Below are positions 30,761 through 38,526 of a DNA stretch of 47,501 nt, in pieces. The stretch lies in NCBI GenBank assembly GCA_016934555.1, contig JAFGSS010000083.1, positions 1 through 47,501 on the forward strand, written 5' to 3'. This DNA is from Acidobacteriota bacterium. Its GTDB lineage: Bacteria; Acidobacteriota; UBA6911. Position 1 is the stretch's first letter; each line of letters opens with the position of its first letter. The translations under genes were made by a program, and so were the position numbers. The notes under the pieces were generated by a model. That model had not been told where the DNA came from, searched no databases, and saw only the letters and a program-made list of their open reading frames with translations.

Positions 30761-30779
30761 CCCGGGCTCCGCGCCCGGG
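30761..30779 (-). promoter_or_regulatory. Hairpin between NuoE-like and NuoF-like genes
   Basis: CCCGGGC (30761-30767) and GCCCGGG (30773-30779) form a 7-bp stem with loop TCCGC, about 20 bases upstream of the NuoF-like start. In an operon this could mark an RNA-processing or stability site. There is no T tract, so a full terminator is unlikely. Confidence 0.4.
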
Positions 30780-30838
30780 CCGATAAGCCCCCGGCCCCCG
30801 TTTCCGGCTCTCCCGGAATCGCCGCCGTAGAGGAGAGG

Positions 30839-31369
30839 CTAGGCCGTCGCCGGCCGCTCGCCGCCGGCTGCCTCGGCCGCCTTGTCAGCGTCGCGGCGGT
30901 ACTGGCGCAGCAGCTTCCGGACCGACTGGGGCGTCAGGCGCCCGTGAGTCTGATCGTCGATCATCAGGGCGGGGGCCAGGCTGCAGCATCCCAGACAGGC
31001 CACGACCATGTAGGTGAACACTCCATCCCCCGTCGTCTCGTCCGGGGCGACCACAAGCTCGTCGGAGATCACCTGCCCGATCGTCTCCGCCCCGACCACG
31101 TGGCACGCGGTCCCCTTGCAGAGCCGGATGATGTGCTTGCCCAGCGGCTTGGTGCGGAACTGCTTGTAAAAGGTGATGACGCCGCAGATCTCGGCCGTGG
31201 GGATCCCGGTGATGTCCGAGATCTGCCCGATGGCGGATTCCGGGACAAAGCCGTAACTGTCCTGCGCGGCCTGCAGCAGCGGGATGAGCATCCCCGGCTC
31301 ACCCCGGTGCCGCCACAGCATGCGTTCAAACGCGGCCGGTACCCGGACGCTTTCATCTGGCTGAATCAT
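30839..31369 (-). CDS. NuoE/HydC-type [2Fe-2S] subunit
   Basis: This 176-residue protein matches the NuoE family. An N-terminal helical segment (GMLIPLLQAAQDSYGFVPESAI) precedes the thioredoxin-like domain with the cluster ligands CKGTACH and CLGCC. These are the usual C-x4-C and C-x3-C pairs (the last as CLGCC, with one extra Cys). It would deliver electrons from the NuoF flavin to the rest of the complex. It lies 96 bases upstream of the NuoF-like gene and 18 bases downstream of the response regulator with RAM-like domains. The C-terminal tail (ADKAAEAAGGERPATA) is low-complexity and beyond the family domain. Confidence 0.94.
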   Translation of the reverse strand: MIQPDESVRVPAAFERMLWRHRGEPGMLIPLLQAAQDSYGFVPESAIGQISDITGIPTAEICGVITFYKQFRTKPLGKHIIRLCKGTACHVVGAETIGQVISDELVVAPDETTGDGVFTYMVVACLGCCSLAPALMIDDQTHGRLTPQSVRKLLRQYRRDADKAAEAAGGERPATA

Positions 31370-31387
31370 GATCGGACTGCTCCACGC

Positions 31388-32386
31388 TTACTTGGATGAG
31401 AAATTCAACGTGTTGAGCTGCTTGATCCGGAGAATTCCCGGAATCAGGCGGATCTCGTTGCGGATCGTGTTCTGGATCTGCTGGGTGGAAGCCCCCTCGA
31501 GCAGGAGGATGATGTGCTTCCCGCCGTCGGTCACGTCGCAGTGGACCACGTTGTCGGTGAAATAAAGCTTCATGTAAAGGCTCGAGAGCTTTGCCGGGTC
31601 GACGTCCAGGATGGCATAGGACGCGGTCTTGCGCAGGCTGCGCCCGCCGGCGGCCCCGCCGCTCTCGTTCATCGCCTGGACCTTCTCGTAGTCCTGGATG
31701 AACTCCTCGAGTTCCCGCGGGATGGCGGGCTTTTCTGAACAGTGGAGCTCGAAGCGCTCCACCCCCTCGAGGGACTTCAGGTGTCCTTCCACCAGCCGCT
31801 GGAGGTCCTGGCGGTTGTGCGCCTGTACCAGCAGGACGATGTCCCAGTCGCCGACCACGGGGTCGCAGTAGCAGACGCCGTCCGCGTAGTAGAGTTTCGA
31901 GAACATCTCCGGCAGGTCCGCCTCCTTTTTGCCGCGGATGAAGACCAGGCCGCTCGCCTGTTCGTTCGGCTCCTCGGCCGCCTTCGGCTCGGGGCGGACG
32001 GCTCCGGACGGGACCAGGTCCTTGATCCGGGCCACCAGCTCGTCCATTTCAAAGGGCTTGTCGAGGTAGGTGCTGCCGCCGTGGCTCTGGACGGCGTTGA
32101 TCGTGTCGTCGTTGCCGTAACCCGTGATGACGACCACCGGGAGTTCCGAGTAGATCGATTTGAGCACGGAGAGGATCTTCAGCCCGTTGATGTCGGGGAG
32201 GCGCAGGTCGAGTACGACGCAGCCGAAGGGGTTCTGCCTCGATTCGGCCGCCTTGATCTTCGACAGCGCGGAGAGCCCCTCTTCGCATTCGTCGACTTCG
32301 AATCCATGCTGGGCAAGCCCGACCATGACCTGGCGGCGCAGTGCGGCTTCATCGTCCACTATCAAAACTCTGGGTTGTATGCTCAT
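31388..32386 (-). CDS. Response regulator with two Lrp/AsnC-type effector domains, no DNA-binding domain
   Basis: This 332-residue protein has a receiver domain (about 1-125; acidic DDE, phospho-acceptor Asp60 in VLDLRLPD, LDKPF Lys). It is followed by two domains of about 75 residues each (roughly 145-220 and 255-328). Each resembles the Lrp/AsnC ligand-binding (RAM) fold, with matching FSKLYYADGVCYCDPVVGDW and YMKLYFTDNVVHCDVTDGGK segments, so they look like an internal duplication. There is no helix-turn-helix. RAM domains bind small molecules such as amino acids and form dimers. It is the first gene of the NuoEFG operon, so it probably senses a metabolite and signals to the downstream kinase/sigma-54 pair or to the complex itself. 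This is inference. Confidence 0.85.
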   Translation of the reverse strand: MSIQPRVLIVDDEAALRRQVMVGLAQHGFEVDECEEGLSALSKIKAAESRQNPFGCVVLDLRLPDINGLKILSVLKSIYSELPVVVITGYGNDDTINAVQSHGGSTYLDKPFEMDELVARIKDLVPSGAVRPEPKAAEEPNEQASGLVFIRGKKEADLPEMFSKLYYADGVCYCDPVVGDWDIVLLVQAHNRQDLQRLVEGHLKSLEGVERFELHCSEKPAIPRELEEFIQDYEKVQAMNESGGAAGGRSLRKTASYAILDVDPAKLSSLYMKLYFTDNVVHCDVTDGGKHIILLLEGASTQQIQNTIRNEIRLIPGILRIKQLNTLNFSSK

Positions 32387-32456
32387 CGTTCCTTCCTTTC
32401 ATGGCCGGGGTTCGGGTAACCTCCGGCGATTGATATTATGTGTCCGATGGCATCAA

Positions 32457-32472
32457 TGCAATCTTTGGGCCA
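32457..32472 (-). promoter_or_regulatory. Sigma-54-type promoter of the RR-NuoEFG-kinase operon
   Basis: On the minus strand, TGGCCC-N5-TTGCA (32472-32457) has GG and GC separated by exactly 10 bases, the invariant rule of sigma-54 promoters (consensus TGGCACG-N4-TTGCW). Transcription would start about 60 bases before the response regulator. The operon itself encodes a sigma-54 activator, and two matching dyads lie upstream. Confidence 0.72.
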
Positions 32473-32504
32473 CACCGGCCGCCTTGGGTAAATTACAGAA
32501 AATG

Positions 32505-32625
32505 AAGGTATTATGTCAAAAGCGGCAGCAATCCGGACTCTGCAGCGGACTGTTAAGGAATTTAACATCTAATGCATAATACCTTTATATTCTTTAATAT
32601 AGCTCCAGTGTTCAGAAATTTAACA
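32505..32625 (-). promoter_or_regulatory. Upstream activator site cluster: two 17-bp dyads and a longer inverted repeat
   Basis: Two similar dyads, TGTTAA-GGAAT-TTAACA (32551-32567) and TGTTCA-GAAAT-TTAACA (32609-32625), lie 58 bases centre to centre, in an AT-rich stretch. A separate inverted repeat, AAGGTATTATG (32505-32515) and CATAATACCTT (32575-32585), brackets the first. They are about 50-170 bases upstream of the sigma-54 promoter, the usual place for enhancer-binding sites. This explains most of the 286-base gap between the MeaB-like gene and the response regulator. Confidence 0.6.
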
Positions 32626-32672
32626 GTCAACGATTTTATACTCCGATCCACCCCCTGGAGTCAATTGAAGGG

Positions 32673-33713
32673 TTAGGGCTGCAGCTGCTGCCTGAAAAGC
32701 TCGAGCAGCTCGCGGCTGGCGGCAAACGGCGTGGCCCCGCCCCGCCGGACCTCCTCCCTGAGCTGGGGCAGACGGGCGGCGACCCTGGCGTCGGCGTGGA
32801 AGGACTCCTCCAGGCCCAGGAGCAGAAGTTCGTTCATCCAGGCGAGCGCCTGGCGGCTGCGCCGCTCGGCCAGCAGGCCCCCGCGGTCCATCAGCTGCCG
32901 GTGGTCCAGGATCATCTGCCAGACCTCGGCGACCCCCTCGCCGTGCAGCGAGGAGCAGGTCAGGACGGGGGGGAGCCACCCGTCGGCCGGGGCGGGGAAG
33001 AGGTGGAGGGCGCCGGCGTACTCGATCCGGGCGCGGTCGGCCTTGCGTCTGTTGTCCCCGTCCGCCTTGGTGATGGCCATGCCGTCGAGCATCTCGATGA
33101 TGCCGCGCTTCATCCCCTGCAGTTCGTCCCCCGCCCCGGCCAGCATCAGGAGGAGGAAGAAATCGGTCATGGAGCGGACGGCGGTTTCCGACTGCCCGAC
33201 GCCGACGGTTTCCACCAGGATGTTCCGGTAGCCCGCGGCTTCGCACAGGAGCATGGTCTCCCGCGTGCGCCGCGCCACCCCTCCGAGGTGACCCCGGGAC
33301 GGGGAGGGGCGGATGAAGGCGTCGGTTTCCACCGCCAGCCGTTCCATCCGGGTCTTGTCCCCCAGGATGCTGCCGCCCGAAATCGGGCTCGAGGGATCGA
33401 CGCTCAGCACCGCCACGTTCTCCCCGCGATCGCGGATCAGGTGCATGCCGAGCGCATCGATGAAGGTGCTCTTGCCGACCCCGGGGACCCCGGTGATGCC
33501 GACCCGGCGGCTCCCCCCGGCGTGCGGAAGGAGCTGGTCGAGGATGCGGGCGGCAAGTTCTCCGTCGGAGGGGAGATCGCTCTCGATGACGGTGATGGCG
33601 CGGGCCAGGATCGTCCGGTCTCCCCCGAGGACCCCTTCGACGTACCGCTCGGGCGGCAGGCGTCGGCGCGCCGGGGTGTGAGGGTGTCGAGGGTGTTCGG
33701 CCATGGCGGTCAA
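32673..33713 (-). CDS. meaB: Methylmalonyl-CoA mutase-associated GTPase MeaB/ArgK
   Basis: This 346-residue G3E GTPase has Walker A GVPGVGKST, Walker B ETVGVGQSE and the guanine motif ITKADGDN, plus the family-typical VLSVDPSSPISGGSILGDKTRM and RPSPSRGHLGGVAR segments. MeaB helps load adenosylcobalamin on methylmalonyl-CoA mutase and keeps out damaged cofactor. Its gene sits directly downstream (61 bases) of the large mutase subunit. The start is taken at a TTG (33713-33711), as GGAGGT lies 9 bases upstream. The ATG nine bases further in is an alternative without good spacing. Confidence 0.94.
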   Translation of the reverse strand: MTAMAEHPRHPHTPARRRLPPERYVEGVLGGDRTILARAITVIESDLPSDGELAARILDQLLPHAGGSRRVGITGVPGVGKSTFIDALGMHLIRDRGENVAVLSVDPSSPISGGSILGDKTRMERLAVETDAFIRPSPSRGHLGGVARRTRETMLLCEAAGYRNILVETVGVGQSETAVRSMTDFFLLLMLAGAGDELQGMKRGIIEMLDGMAITKADGDNRRKADRARIEYAGALHLFPAPADGWLPPVLTCSSLHGEGVAEVWQMILDHRQLMDRGGLLAERRSRQALAWMNELLLLGLEESFHADARVAARLPQLREEVRRGGATPFAASRELLELFRQQLQP

Positions 33714-33774
33714 GGCAAAGATACCTCCGTCCCCGGGCAGGGAAGATGCCTCCCCGGCCCGGGAGCTTGAGAAA

Positions 33775-35919
33775 TCAGGCGCCGGCGTGCTGCATCAGCG
33801 CCCGGAGGACCTTCTGGGCGCAGAGGGGGATGACCGTGCCGGGGCCGAAAATATCGGTCGCCCCCGCCCGGTAGAGCTCCTCGTACGCCTGCGGCGGGAT
33901 CACGCCGCCGACAAAGACCAGGATGTCCTCCCGGCCCAGCTTTCTGAGCTCGGCGATGACCTCCGGGACCAGGGTGGCATGCCCCCCGGCCAGGGAAGAG
34001 GCGCCCAGGGCGTGCACGTCGTTTTCCACCGCCATCCGCGCCGCTTCGCGCGGCGTCTGGAACAGGGGGCCGACGTCGACGTCGAACCCGAGGTCGGCGA
34101 ACGCCGTGGCGATCACCTTAGCGCCGCGGTCATGGCCGTCCTGCCCCATCTTGGCGACCAGGATGCGGGGCCGGCGGCCTTCGGCCCTGGCGAACTCCTC
34201 CGCCAGCGCCGCCGCCTTCTGGAATTCCGGGTCCTGGCGACTCTCGGAGGAGTAGACGCCGGAGATGGTCCGGTTGACCGCCTGGTAGCGCCCGAAAACC
34301 TTTTCGAGCGCCGAGGAGATCTCCCCCAGGGTCGCCCGCCGGCGCGCGGCTTCGACCGAGAGGTCGAGCAGGTTGCCCTCCCCCTTCTCCGCCGCCTGGG
34401 TGAGCGCGCCGAGGGCGGCGTCCACCGCCGCCTGGTCGCGAGCCGCCTTCGTTTCGGCCAGCCGGCGCAGCTGCGATTCCCTCACCGCCTGGTTGTCCAC
34501 CACCAGGACCTCGAGCTCCTCCTCCTTCTCGGGACGGTACTTGTTGACCCCGACGATGGTCTCGCGCCCGGAATCGATCAGCGCCTGCCGCCGCGCGGCC
34601 GCCTCCTCGATCCGCATCTTGGGGATGCCGGTCTCGATCGCCTTGGCCATGCCGCCCAGCTCCTCGATCTCCCGGATGTGGTGCCAGGCCTTGTGCATGA
34701 GCTCCCGCGTCAGGGCCTCCACGTAGTAGCTCCCGGCCCACGGGTCCACTACCTTCGTGATGTCGGTTTCCTCCTGGAGGTAGATCTGGGTGTTGCGCGC
34801 GATCCGGGCCGAGAAATCGGTCGGCAGCGCGATCGCCTCGTCCAGCGCGTTGGTGTGCAGCGACTGGGTGTGCCCGAGCGCGGCGGCCAGGGCCTCCACG
34901 CAGGTGCGCGGGACGTTGTTGAACACGTCCTGGGCCGCCAGGCTCCACCCGGAGGTCTGAGAGTGGGTCCGCAGTGCCATCGATCTCGGGTTTTTGGGGT
35001 CGAAAGCCCGGATGATCTTGGCCCACAGGATGCGGGCGGCCCGCATCTTGGCGATCTCCATGAAGTGGTTCATCCCGATGCCCCAGAAGAAGCTCAGCCG
35101 GGGGGCGAACTTGTCGATGTCCAGTCCCGCCGCGATCCCGGTGCGGATGTACTCCAGCCCGTCGGCAAGCGTGTAGCCGAGCTCGATGTCGGCGGTGCCG
35201 CCCGCTTCCTGGATGTGGTAGCCGCTGATGGAGATGCAGTTGAACTTCGGCATGTTGGCGGAACAGTAGCGGAAGATGTCGCCGATGATGCGCATCGAGG
35301 GGAGCGGAGGGTAGATGTAGGTGTTGCGGACCATGAACTCCTTCAGGATGTCGTTCTGGATGGTTCCGGCCAGGTCCTGCGTCTTCACCCCCTGCTCCTC
35401 GGCGGCGACGATGTAGAAGGCCATGACCGGGAGCACGGCGCCGTTCATGGTCATCGACACCGACATCTGCCCGAGCGGGATCTGGTCGAAGAGGATCTTC
35501 ATGTCCTCCACCGAGTCGATCGCCACGCCGGCCTTGCCGACGTCCCCCAGCACGCGCTCGTTGTCCGAGTCGTAGCCCCGGTGGGTGGCCAGGTCGAAGG
35601 CGACCGAGAGCCCCTTCTGGCCGGCGGCGAGGTTGCGCCGGTAGAAGGCGTTCGACTCCTCCGCCGTCGAGAATCCCGCGTATTGCCGGACGGTCCAGGG
35701 ACGCATGCAGTACATGGTCGCATAGGGCCCGCGCAGAAACGGCGGGATGCCGGCGGCGTAGTCCAGGTGTTCCATCCCCTCGAGGTCGGCGGCCGTGTAC
35801 AGCGGTTGGACCGCGATCCCCTCGGTCGTCATCCAGGCGGCGGCGCGGTCCCCGGACTCCGGGGCCCCGGCCGGCCGCGGGCTCAGCTTGTAGTCGATTT
35901 TCGTAAAATCCGGTTTCAT
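33775..35919 (-). CDS. mutB: Methylmalonyl-CoA mutase large (catalytic) subunit
   Basis: This 714-residue catalytic subunit has an N-terminal TIM barrel (about 60-510), including [32 protein letters not shown], and [11 protein letters not shown]. The C-terminal cobalamin-binding domain has DGHDRG (the DxHxxG motif with the Co-ligating His) and [12 protein letters not shown]. It converts (R)-methylmalonyl-CoA to succinyl-CoA or the reverse. The start at 35919 overlaps the stop of the small subunit (ATGA) and has GAGGAGCGGG upstream. The gene is the seventh of an eight-gene propionate operon. Gene naming (mutB for the large subunit) follows propionibacterial usage. Confidence 0.96.
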   Translation of the reverse strand: MKPDFTKIDYKLSPRPAGAPESGDRAAAWMTTEGIAVQPLYTAADLEGMEHLDYAAGIPPFLRGPYATMYCMRPWTVRQYAGFSTAEESNAFYRRNLAAGQKGLSVAFDLATHRGYDSDNERVLGDVGKAGVAIDSVEDMKILFDQIPLGQMSVSMTMNGAVLPVMAFYIVAAEEQGVKTQDLAGTIQNDILKEFMVRNTYIYPPLPSMRIIGDIFRYCSANMPKFNCISISGYHIQEAGGTADIELGYTLADGLEYIRTGIAAGLDIDKFAPRLSFFWGIGMNHFMEIAKMRAARILWAKIIRAFDPKNPRSMALRTHSQTSGWSLAAQDVFNNVPRTCVEALAAALGHTQSLHTNALDEAIALPTDFSARIARNTQIYLQEETDITKVVDPWAGSYYVEALTRELMHKAWHHIREIEELGGMAKAIETGIPKMRIEEAAARRQALIDSGRETIVGVNKYRPEKEEELEVLVVDNQAVRESQLRRLAETKAARDQAAVDAALGALTQAAEKGEGNLLDLSVEAARRRATLGEISSALEKVFGRYQAVNRTISGVYSSESRQDPEFQKAAALAEEFARAEGRRPRILVAKMGQDGHDRGAKVIATAFADLGFDVDVGPLFQTPREAARMAVENDVHALGASSLAGGHATLVPEVIAELRKLGREDILVFVGGVIPPQAYEELYRAGATDIFGPGTVIPLCAQKVLRALMQHAGA

Positions 35920-37337
35920 TGCCCGCTCCTCATTCCAAGTTTGTCCTGCCATTCCGTCAGGGTGGCGACGGCGTCGCTCCCCACATGGACGAAGCCCCCG
36001 ATCCCGGCGGCCCGCAGCGCCTCGATCTGCTCCCTGGGGTTGCCGGCGACCAGCACCGGGACCTTTACCTTCGGGCAGACCTCCCGGGCCAGTTCCGCGT
36101 ATTCCGCATCGGAACTGCAGAGGACGATCAGGTCGGAGTCCGCCCCCTCGAAGCCTTCGGACACGGCAATGTCGAAGCCGGCGCAGCCGAAGAAATTGAG
36201 GCAGAAGTTGGAGCGCGCGCCCCTCATCTTGACGTCGCCGCGGGTGAGCAGAAGCACCTTGGGATACCGTCCGGTCGCCCGCGCGTATTCGATGGTCCGC
36301 CGGCGGATCGCCTCGAACGGCTCGGCGACCCGGGCCGCGGGGAGGGGAGAGGCGGTTTCCGAGGCGGACGGGAGTTTCGGGGCCTCCTTTTCGGTGAGGT
36401 TGGGGTAGTTGTTCACCCCGACCAGGCTGCGGCGGCGGCTCGCAAGTGCCTGTGCGCGCGCCGCGCGCGCGGCGGCGACCTCCTTGCCGATCGAACCGGA
36501 GGCGAGGGATTTCGAATAGCCCCCCTCGGCTTCCACCTGCCGGAACAGGTCCCAGGCGGCGCGCGCCATCGAGTCGGTGAGGGATTCGACGTAGTAGGAC
36601 CCGCCGGCCGGATCGGCCACCGCGTCCAGGTGCGTCTCCTCCTGGAGGATCCGCTGGATGTTGACCGCCAGGTGCGGGTCGAAGCCGAAAGGATCGATGG
36701 TGAGGCGGTCGCAGCCGCCGATGACGGCCGAGAGCGCCTCCGTGGTCACCCGCAACAGGTTGGTGTGCCGGTCGTAGAGGCTCTTGTTGCGCCGCGGGGT
36801 GCGCGCGTGGATCCGCATCGCTCCCCCGTCCGGGTCCTTCGCGCCGAAGGCGGTCAAGACCTGCGCCCAGAGGAGGCGCGCGGCCCGCAGCTTGGCGATT
36901 TCCATGAAGTAGGCGGGGCCGACGGCGAAGACGAAGGTAAGAGCGCGGGCGGCCTGGTCCACCGGCTGCGTGGCCGCGAGTTCCGCCAGCCGCTCCACCC
37001 CCGCGGCCATCGCCCAGGCCAGCTCCTGGACGCCGTGCGCCCCCGCCTCGTGCAGGAGATCGGCGCGGACGGCGCCGGGGTCGATCTCACCCTCCCGGGC
37101 GATCTCCCACCCGCGCTTCCCGCGACGGAAAGAGAGCTGCGGCTCCAAGCCTGCGAGGCTGTCCTTCCGGTAGTAGGGGCGCAGCGCGATCCCTTCCTCG
37201 GTCCTGTGGACCAGCCTCTTCTCGTAATCGGCCCCCTTGAGGTCGCTCGCGATCACCGCCTCCCATTCCGAAGTCGGGGTGGCGGGGAACTCCGCGGCCA
37301 GGTCGAGCGGTTCGCGGTCCGGGCTAGTGTCCGTCAT
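35916..37337 (-). CDS. mutA: Methylmalonyl-CoA mutase small subunit
   Basis: A 473-residue homologue of the large subunit with the barrel recognisable ([32 protein letters not shown] region and [18 protein letters not shown]). The C-terminal B12-like domain ([30 protein letters not shown]) lacks the DxHxxG histidine motif, as expected of a non-catalytic small subunit. It forms the heterodimer with the subunit encoded just after it, linked by an ATGA overlap. It is shorter than the propionibacterial small subunit (about 640 residues), so the N-terminal and linker parts are reduced. Its stop-to-start linkage with the epimerase gene upstream (overlap of 14 bases) supports one operon. Confidence 0.93.
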   Translation of the reverse strand: MTDTSPDREPLDLAAEFPATPTSEWEAVIASDLKGADYEKRLVHRTEEGIALRPYYRKDSLAGLEPQLSFRRGKRGWEIAREGEIDPGAVRADLLHEAGAHGVQELAWAMAAGVERLAELAATQPVDQAARALTFVFAVGPAYFMEIAKLRAARLLWAQVLTAFGAKDPDGGAMRIHARTPRRNKSLYDRHTNLLRVTTEALSAVIGGCDRLTIDPFGFDPHLAVNIQRILQEETHLDAVADPAGGSYYVESLTDSMARAAWDLFRQVEAEGGYSKSLASGSIGKEVAAARAARAQALASRRRSLVGVNNYPNLTEKEAPKLPSASETASPLPAARVAEPFEAIRRRTIEYARATGRYPKVLLLTRGDVKMRGARSNFCLNFFGCAGFDIAVSEGFEGADSDLIVLCSSDAEYAELAREVCPKVKVPVLVAGNPREQIEALRAAGIGGFVHVGSDAVATLTEWQDKLGMRSGQ

Positions 37338-37803
37338 GGGTGCCCTCCTGTACCACTTCCAGCAGGTACCCGAACGCGGCGTTCTCGGTGGCCTTGGGGT
37401 GGACGAAAAAGACCATCGTTCCCCGCGATCCCTTGCGGGGGGCCTTGTCGACGAGCTTGAAGCCGTTCGCCTGCAGGTGGTCGAACGCCTTCTGGATATC
37501 CCTGACGCGCAGCGCCATGTGGACGATGCCCCCCCGGCCGCCGTTCTTCTCGATCTGTTTGGCGACGGGGGAGAGCTCGTTGAGGGGCTCGATCAGCTGC
37601 AGCAGGTTGGGGCCGTCCCCCACCTGCAGGAGCACCTCGCGGACCTGGTCGGTGCCCAGGATCTCCTCGCGGTGCAGCTCCTTGAATCCCATGGTCTTGT
37701 AGGCCTGGACGTGGGCTTCCAGCTCGCCGGGCCTGACGCTGACGGCGATATGGTCGAAAAAGAGAAAGCCGGGGATCTGTTCCATCTGTGCGTTCGTCAT
37801 CAT
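37324..37803 (-). CDS. mce: Methylmalonyl-CoA epimerase
   Basis: A 159-residue member of the vicinal oxygen chelate fold. Metal-ligand positions seen are His in FDHIAVSV (about 18), His in GIVHMALRV (about 95) and Glu in GYLLEVVQ (near the end), in two paired beta-alpha-beta-beta-beta modules. It interconverts (S)- and (R)-methylmalonyl-CoA, linking the carboxyltransferase product with the mutase. The start ATG at 37803 overlaps the stop of the biotin carrier gene by three bases, and the end overlaps the small mutase subunit. It is the normal partner of the flanking genes, which makes the call firm. Confidence 0.94.
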   Translation of the reverse strand: MMTNAQMEQIPGFLFFDHIAVSVRPGELEAHVQAYKTMGFKELHREEILGTDQVREVLLQVGDGPNLLQLIEPLNELSPVAKQIEKNGGRGGIVHMALRVRDIQKAFDHLQANGFKLVDKAPRKGSRGTMVFFVHPKATENAAFGYLLEVVQEGTHDGH

Positions 37804-38195
37804 TCAAACTCCACCAGCACCTGGCCCGACTGGACGCTGTCCCCCGCGTTGACGGGGATGGCCGCGACCTTTCCGGGGCCGGGAGCTGTAATATTCGTTT
37901 CCATCTTCATGGCTTCGAGCACCATCAGCACATCGCCGGCCTGGATGCTCTGCCCCACCTGCGCCGTCAGCTTGATCACGATGCCGGACACCGGGCTGCG
38001 GCAGACCTTGTCTTCGTTCACGTTCCCGCCGGCCGGGGCCGGGGGCGCCGCCGCGGGGGCGGCGACGGGGGCGGCGGGGACGCGGATCGGCCCGAGCCCG
38101 AACCCGATTCCGCGACCGGGACCGGCGGCCTCGGGCTCCACGGCCTCGACGTCCACCTCGTAGTTTTTGCCATCAATCGTAATGTTCAGTTTCAC
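37800..38195 (-). CDS. Biotin carboxyl carrier protein (1.3S-type)
   Basis: A 131-residue carrier. An N-terminal segment (about 1-25) precedes an Ala/Pro-rich flexible linker (about 40-58), and a biotinyl domain (60-131) follows. The biotin-accepting Lys97 is in EAMKMET, preceded by SPVSGIVIKLTAQVG. The size and linker match the 1.3S subunit of propionibacterial transcarboxylase. It would carry CO2 between the 12S-type and 5S-type carboxyltransferases encoded just upstream. The stop overlaps the start of the epimerase gene. Confidence 0.95.
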   Translation of the reverse strand: MKLNITIDGKNYEVDVEAVEPEAAGPGRGIGFGLGPIRVPAAPVAAPAAAPPAPAGGNVNEDKVCRSPVSGIVIKLTAQVGQSIQAGDVLMVLEAMKMETNITAPGPGKVAAIPVNAGDSVQSGQVLVEFE

Positions 38196-38207
38196 GCCGC
38201 CTCCTCG

Positions 38208-38510
38208 TTATTGTAAAGTGTGGGACGCCTGGATGTTGACGCGCCCCTGTTGCGCCCACGCCCGCGAGCTGAGCAGCCGGATCCTGCGGATGCGCACGCG
38301 CACCCCCAGGTAGGCGGCCAGGGCGGCCGAGACGGCCGCCATCTCCTCGTCGCTGATCTCCGGTTTCACCGGCGCCGGCACGACGGGTGCCGCCGCGGCG
38401 GCGGGGGCCGGGGACTCCAGCCTCCCGACCCGCTCGGCCAGCGCCGCGAGCTGCGCCTCGACCTTTTCCAGCATTTCGGCCAAATCTTTTGTCTTTACGG
38501 TCTTTACCAT
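38208..38510 (-). CDS. Small accessory subunit of the biotin-dependent complex (OadG-tail-like, no membrane helix)
   Basis: A 100-residue protein with a predicted coiled coil (about 8-33; LAEMLEKVEAQLAALAERVGRLE), an Ala/Pro-rich linker, and a C-terminal part EISDEEMAAVSAALAAYLG followed by RVRIRRIRLL and WAQQGRVNIQASH. The last segments resemble the cytosolic tail of OadG/MmdD-type subunits of sodium-pump decarboxylases, which hold the biotin carrier and carboxyltransferase together. Here there is no transmembrane helix. I infer a soluble scaffold for the transcarboxylase. It is encoded between the 12S-type subunit and the biotin carrier, with 12-16-base gaps. Confidence 0.7.
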   Translation of the reverse strand: MVKTVKTKDLAEMLEKVEAQLAALAERVGRLESPAPAAAAAPVVPAPVKPEISDEEMAAVSAALAAYLGVRVRIRRIRLLSSRAWAQQGRVNIQASHTLQ

Positions 38511-38526
38511 GGGTATGTCCTCGGCC

